From the NCBI GenBank assembly GCA_018970725.1, contig JAGWVU010000002.1:118645-182644 (forward strand): a stretch of DNA of 64,000 bases, written 5' to 3'. The stretch's first letter is position 1, and the number at the start of each line of letters is the position of its first letter. The notes beneath the pieces were generated by a model. It was given only the letters and a program-made list of their open reading frames with translations, was not told the origin of the DNA and searched no databases. Positions 60,222 through 64,000 of the stretch are shown piece by piece. The translations under genes and the position numbers were made by a program. Source of the stretch: Verrucomicrobiota bacterium. Its GTDB lineage: Bacteria; Verrucomicrobiota; Verrucomicrobiia; Verrucomicrobiales; DEV007.

Positions 60222-61832
60222 TTGTTTCGCTTGGTCCATCGCCCTTCGGCACTCCTCCTCGGCTTCGCCCTGGTCTTCTGCCATGCCTTGGTCACGGCCC
60301 GCGCTTCGGATTGCGCCACCGCGATCCTTGAGCTGCTCGAAACCTACCGCGCTTTGGCTGAAGGTTCCGGCGTCCGGGGGGATTTGATTTCAACGCTGGA
60401 AGATGCGGTGATCATGCGGCCGGCCTGTGCTCCGGCCCTCATCGCCGCCGCGGTCGGGACGCTTGACGGGGACGATGAATCGGTTGGACTCATCGTGCGC
60501 TCGGCCCTTGAGATCGCCCCGGAACAGGCGGAGGAGATCATCGCGACCGCCCTCCAGGCCTCCAGCCACTCGGACGAGGCCATCAGCAGTGCCCTGCTGG
60601 CCGAGGCGTCGTCGCTGCCCTCCACGGCCTTGATTCCCACTTCCGGCGGAGATCCGGCGGAGCTCGCCCCCCCTGCACCCGCGATTCCCTGGGTGGGTTT
60701 TCCGGCCAGCGGCCTCACGGAGATCGGTTCCCCTGAAGTGGTTCCGGAGGGTCTGGAAGTCCCGGTCGTCTTCCTCTTTTCGATGGGTGCCGGGTTCGAC
60801 AGCAATGTCGCGACCGCACCGGCGTCGGTGGATTCAGGTTATGGGCGGATCGGCTTGGGCGCCCGAATCCACCGCGTGCTGGAGAACTCGAGTCTCGAGA
60901 TCAATGCGGACAGCACTTACCTTGATTACGGGCGGACCACGCCGGCCCTGCGCGAGGAAAACCATCTGGCCGGTTTCGGGCTGCGCTACCAAATAGGGCT
61001 CGGTGCGCGCTGGAAAGTCTTCGAGGAGTTGCGGATGCGGCGGGATACCAATCCCGACATCCAGGGCACGCTGACCACCGCGCTTCGCCAGGCGGCCTAC
61101 CACACCCTCTTCAACCGCCTCTCCGCCTCGTTCGACGTGACTCCACTCTGGCAAATGCGCGGCGGATACACCCTTTCTTCCATCGACAGCGTGGGAAATA
61201 CCCTGGCCGCGATCGAGGAACGCACCGCCCAAGCCGTGGGCCTCGAAACCCGTCATCAGCTCATCGGGGACCTGCAAGTCAGCGGCAGCTACGAGGCGGA
61301 ATCCGTGGATTTCCGGAATTCAGGCCTCGATTACACCCGGCACGAAACCCTGGCCGGGCTCAGGACATCGCTGGGGGAACGGCTCCAAGCGTATCTCGGG
61401 GCCGGCGCACAATTCCGCCGCGGCGGATCCGGCGGGTCCAGCGCGACGCCCGCGGCCGAAACCGCGCTCACCTGGACGGACGGGGACGCCACCCGGCTGC
61501 GCTGGGTCACCCGTTATGGCCAGTTCGATCACGAGTTGGCCTTGCTCGGCTTTGACCAGCGCGAGGGATGGCAATCGATCCTCGGCACCACCCATGCTTT
61601 GACCGATCTGATCACCTTGCACGCTTCTGCGGGGGTTCTCGCCACCGGCTTCGAAGGAGCGACCGGAAGCCTCCACGAGACGGCTTGGACCGCCAGTCTC
61701 GAAGCCACCCGGCCATGGTATGGGGACTTTGATCTGAGCGCGGGCTACCACCTTGTGCGGTTGGACTCGCCCATCGCCGCGCGCGATTACATCCGGCATC
61801 AGGTCGATGTCGGGTTGACCCGGATGTTCTGA
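60222..61832 (+). CDS. Putative outer-membrane beta-barrel protein
   Basis: A 536-residue protein from a TTG start at 60222; no better ATG or GTG begins the hydrophobic leader (RPSALLLGFALVFCHALVTARA). Residues about 25-150 form a helical region rich in Ala and Glu. From about residue 190 to the end, alternating strands with aromatic girdles and a terminal phenylalanine (VDVGLTRMF) are those of an outer-membrane barrel. GFDSNVATAP and the RLRWVTRYGQFDHE-type strands resemble the OMP_b-brl_2 barrels found in exopolysaccharide loci. The next gene, 25 bp away, is a Wzz-like protein, so a polysaccharide export role is plausible. Confidence 0.75.
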   Translation: MFRLVHRPSALLLGFALVFCHALVTARASDCATAILELLETYRALAEGSGVRGDLISTLEDAVIMRPACAPALIAAAVGTLDGDDESVGLIVRSALEIAPEQAEEIIATALQASSHSDEAISSALLAEASSLPSTALIPTSGGDPAELAPPAPAIPWVGFPASGLTEIGSPEVVPEGLEVPVVFLFSMGAGFDSNVATAPASVDSGYGRIGLGARIHRVLENSSLEINADSTYLDYGRTTPALREENHLAGFGLRYQIGLGARWKVFEELRMRRDTNPDIQGTLTTALRQAAYHTLFNRLSASFDVTPLWQMRGGYTLSSIDSVGNTLAAIEERTAQAVGLETRHQLIGDLQVSGSYEAESVDFRNSGLDYTRHETLAGLRTSLGERLQAYLGAGAQFRRGGSGGSSATPAAETALTWTDGDATRLRWVTRYGQFDHELALLGFDQREGWQSILGTTHALTDLITLHASAGVLATGFEGATGSLHETAWTASLEATRPWYGDFDLSAGYHLVRLDSPIAARDYIRHQVDVGLTRMF

Positions 61833-61857
61833 AAAAAACCCAACCATCCTGAAGCCA

Positions 61858-63039
61858 ATGAACCCGATCGTTCCGAAACTCACGCTCCGGCGGCGTCCCA
61901 TCCGGGGGGGAGACCTCTTGCATTGCGGCCTGGCGGCCACGGCTCTGGCTCTGGTGATCGCCTGCGTCTCGCCTCCGCTCTACCGGAGTTCGGCCAAATT
62001 CGTCTTTCTCAACGAGACGGCGGAAGAAGGCTGCGCATGGCTCCGGGCACCGCAAACCCTGCGCAAGGCCGGACTCGCGAACTCCCGGCTCCTCATCAAG
62101 ACCGTTCCCGGGACCACGGAAGTCGAGGTTTCCGTCCTCGACGAAAATCCGGAGCGCGCGGCGCGTTTGGCGAACGGACTCGCGGCGGCTTACAAGGAAA
62201 TCCGCCTGGGGAACGACCCCCGTTACCAGCCGGGCCGGATCGCGGGTCTGGAGGAAGCGCTAGCCTCCCTTTCCGCCGCTTTTGAAACCGCCAAACAGGA
62301 ATACACAGCCGTCGCCCGTAGCTTGGCGGAAGCCCGCGAACAGTATGGAGAGCATCCGGATGTCCGTTGGCGGCAGCAGGACGAGGTGGACGCAGCCGTG
62401 GCATCCCGGGCCCGGCTCACCACGCAGCTCGAGGAACTGCGCGCCAGCCGGTTCCCTGATTTCCTCCAGGTGGCCAATCGGCACAAGTTGATCAATGCCG
62501 ATCGCATGATCTGGGTGGCCGAATACCTGGGCACGGTCGGCACCCTCCAAGCCCAGCAACAGGCCGGTCTTCCGGAGAAACATCCGGAGGTGCTCCGCGC
62601 GCGGGCCCAGGCGGCGGCGCTGCGGGTCCAGTTGGAAAAAGACGCGGCGGACCTTACCGCCTCGCTCGCCTTGAAAATCGACGCCCTCCGGGAACGCATC
62701 GCCTCCCTGGAAGCCGAGAAGGCCGTTCAAAGGGCCGCCCTCGCCGAGGCGCTGGCTGCTTTCCGGGTGACCGACGGCGTGCACCGCGCCTCCCTTGCCA
62801 AGCTCGATGAAGCACGCCGCCGACTGGCTGCCGAACAAGCCGCCGCCTCCTCGCGGCCGGACTACATCGCCGTGGTGCGCCCGGCCCATCCCCACCTGCG
62901 CGCCGCCCTCCCCGGCTTCTGGTTCCCCTTGCTTCTCAGCCCGATCGCCGGATTGGCCGGCGGCCTGATCCTCCACTGGTTCCGGACCCGGCTCATCGCT
63001 CGCCTGTGGCCGGTCCTCGCCCAACCCACCCTGTCATGA
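61858..63039 (+). CDS. Wzz/GumC-like chain-length determinant protein
   Basis: The 393-residue protein has membrane helices at both ends (LALVIACVSPPLYRSS near residue 35 and LLSPIAGLAGGLILHWF near 372). The long periplasmic middle contains coiled-coil stretches (ALASLSAAFETAKQEYTAVA, RERIASLEAEKAVQRAALAE). This is the co-polymerase plan that sets chain length of O-antigen or exopolysaccharide. It lacks the C-terminal tyrosine kinase that many GumC relatives carry. It is placed directly after the barrel gene and overlaps the SDR gene (ATGA). Confidence 0.8.
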   Translation: MNPIVPKLTLRRRPIRGGDLLHCGLAATALALVIACVSPPLYRSSAKFVFLNETAEEGCAWLRAPQTLRKAGLANSRLLIKTVPGTTEVEVSVLDENPERAARLANGLAAAYKEIRLGNDPRYQPGRIAGLEEALASLSAAFETAKQEYTAVARSLAEAREQYGEHPDVRWRQQDEVDAAVASRARLTTQLEELRASRFPDFLQVANRHKLINADRMIWVAEYLGTVGTLQAQQQAGLPEKHPEVLRARAQAAALRVQLEKDAADLTASLALKIDALRERIASLEAEKAVQRAALAEALAAFRVTDGVHRASLAKLDEARRRLAAEQAAASSRPDYIAVVRPAHPHLRAALPGFWFPLLLSPIAGLAGGLILHWFRTRLIARLWPVLAQPTLS

Positions 63040-63806
63040 ATCTGCAACTTCAAGGCCAAACCGTGGCCATCCTCGGCGCCGCCCAAGGAATCGGCCGGGC
63101 CATCGCGGAGTCCTTTTCCGCCGAGGGCTGTCGCCTCGGACTCTTCGACCGCAAGGCGGATCCCGCCCCGCCGACGGGGACGGTGCTTTTCCGCGAGGGG
63201 GATGTGACCCGCCTCGAAGAAGTGACCTCGTTCGCGGCGGACCTCGGTCCGATCGATCACCTCGTCTATGCGGTGGGTGGCGGTTCGGGAAAGTTCGGCT
63301 TTCCCTTCTGGAACGTGCCGCCTTCCGCCTGGGCGCGCGTGCTTGAGCTGAATCTGATCGGCGCGGTCCACGCCGCCCACGCTTTCGCCCCGGTGCTGAC
63401 CGAACGGGGGGAAGGCTCGGTCCTCTTCGTGGTCTCCGTGGCCGGACAGATGGGCTCGCAGACCGATCCACCCTACAGCGCCGCCAAAGCGGGCTTGATC
63501 AATTTCACGCAGTGCGCCGCCAAGGACTTCGCGCCCTACAACATCCGGGTCAACGCGCTCTCGCCCGGCATGGTCAAGACCGCGCTCAACGAGGCGGTTT
63601 GGGCCGCCTCCCAAGCCCGGCTTCCCGAGGCGGAACGGATCGATTACGAACTTTGGGCCCAGCGAAAAATCCGGGCCACCGCGCCGCTCGGCCGCTGGCA
63701 AACCCCCGGGGAAATGGCCGCCGTCAGCGTCTTCCTCGCTTCCCCTCTCGCGCGGAACATCACTGGCCAAACCATCAACGTCGACGGCGGCCAGGTCATG
63801 CATTGA
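63036..63806 (+). CDS. Short-chain dehydrogenase/reductase
   Basis: The ATG at 63036 overlaps the Wzz stop and gives 256 residues. The NAD(P) motif GAAQGIGRAIAESFSAEG is followed by LVYAVGGGSGKF, the catalytic Ser in VVSVAGQMGSQ, and the catalytic pair Tyr-Lys in YSAAKAGLINFTQC. It ends with NITGQTINVDGGQVMH, typical of classical SDRs. The reaction is oxidation or reduction of a hydroxyl/keto group, perhaps of a nucleotide-sugar or sugar, given its coupling with a polysaccharide gene. The partner enzymes lie outside the window, if they exist. Confidence 0.93.
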   Translation: MNLQLQGQTVAILGAAQGIGRAIAESFSAEGCRLGLFDRKADPAPPTGTVLFREGDVTRLEEVTSFAADLGPIDHLVYAVGGGSGKFGFPFWNVPPSAWARVLELNLIGAVHAAHAFAPVLTERGEGSVLFVVSVAGQMGSQTDPPYSAAKAGLINFTQCAAKDFAPYNIRVNALSPGMVKTALNEAVWAASQARLPEAERIDYELWAQRKIRATAPLGRWQTPGEMAAVSVFLASPLARNITGQTINVDGGQVMH

Positions 63807-63870
63807 AGCCCGATAGCATGGGCCCCCCCAGTCAGGCGTGATGATGGTTGTCTTTTAGTGGTCCGCCCAG

Positions 63871-63900
63871 CCGAAAAAGACGGCGTCTTCGGGTTCTTTT
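63871..63900 (+). terminator. Probable intrinsic terminator after the SDR gene
   Basis: CCG and AAGA (three-base bulge between) pair with TCTT and CGG around the loop CGGCG, followed by GTTCTTTT. It is 64 bp past the stop codon, a reasonable place for the end of the barrel-Wzz-SDR unit. Confidence 0.45.
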
Positions 63901-63955
63901 CACCGCCGCCTGGAGGATCGCGTCGCCGGATGACGCGGAAGAGGGCTTTTTGGGG

Positions 63956-63994
63956 CACGGATGAAACACGGAGGGGCGGGATGACACGGATGGG
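63956..63994 (+). repeat. Degenerate CACGGATG-type repeat at the window edge
   Basis: CACGGA occurs at 63956, 63967 and 63985, with ATGA or ATGGG-like extensions, in otherwise non-coding DNA. Comparable runs built on CACGGATG are, as I recall, scattered in non-coding DNA of many Verrucomicrobiota. The array may continue beyond the window. Confidence 0.5.
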
Positions 63995-64000
63995 AAGAGA

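Overview
This is a GC-rich chromosomal window from a Gram-negative member of the PVC superphylum, most likely a Verrucomicrobiota bacterium. That assignment is an inference from gene content: DUF1501 and DUF1549/DUF1553 pairs, PVC-type CxxCH dehydrogenases with HEAT repeats, an SHD1 domain, several sulfatases, a sialate O-acetylesterase and DUF1080 domains, together with TolC-type outer-membrane proteins and a Wzz-like protein. No CRISPR array, phage, insertion sequence or integrase was seen.

Layout. 1-5.1 kb: the end of a GlcF-like gene coupled to a sulfatase, then two NUDIX genes on the minus strand. 5.15-11.8 kb: a five-gene heavy-metal RND efflux cassette of HME5-like type, bounded on both sides by a perfect 24-bp direct repeat, which looks like a mobile island. 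11.8-19.3 kb (minus): DUF1501, DUF1549/1553, a PL14-like polysaccharide lyase and a PVC cytochrome dehydrogenase. 19.3-25.3 kb: M20 peptidase, CPBP protease, a lipoprotein, GluQ and a cytochrome/LRR/coiled-coil protein. 25.4-35.5 kb: a GT39-type membrane transferase, a jelly-roll protein, a 1474-residue four-part fusion (DUF1080, SGNH, dehydrogenase/HEAT, cytochrome c), a second sulfatase and a sialate O-acetylesterase. 35.5-43.5 kb (minus): a thrombospondin-3 repeat protein broken by a frameshift, a SigK/RskA-like ECF sigma/anti-sigma pair, a fasciclin protein and a second metal RND pump that has no adaptor gene. 43.6-49.1 kb: an FAD oxidoreductase, a 2-hydroxyacid dehydrogenase with a PfkB sugar kinase, then yicC-gmk-coaC. 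49.4-60 kb: a ceramidase-like protein, a CysJ-type flavoprotein reductase, a Ski2-like helicase, trpF, a beta-propeller protein, a PFDH-type dehydrogenase and a TIM-barrel protein. 60.1-64 kb: tRNA-Gly(UCC), an outer-membrane barrel, a Wzz-like protein and an SDR enzyme.

Functionally, the sulfatases, lyase, esterase, DUF1080 proteins and PVC cytochrome dehydrogenases suggest periplasmic dismantling of sulfated or acetylated polysaccharides. The sugar kinase and the dehydrogenases are plausible cytoplasmic follow-up steps. The two RND pumps differ in their transmembrane proton-relay motif and so probably export different metals.

The most unusual items are: the 24-bp repeats bounding the efflux cassette; a 68-bp leader (57 of 68 bases identical, no gaps) in front of both secreted-protein genes flanking the sigma/anti-sigma pair; the sigma, anti-sigma and fasciclin grouping, which mirrors the mycobacterial SigK regulon; a duplicated hairpin-forming repeat that adds codons to a NUDIX gene; and the 1474-residue fusion.
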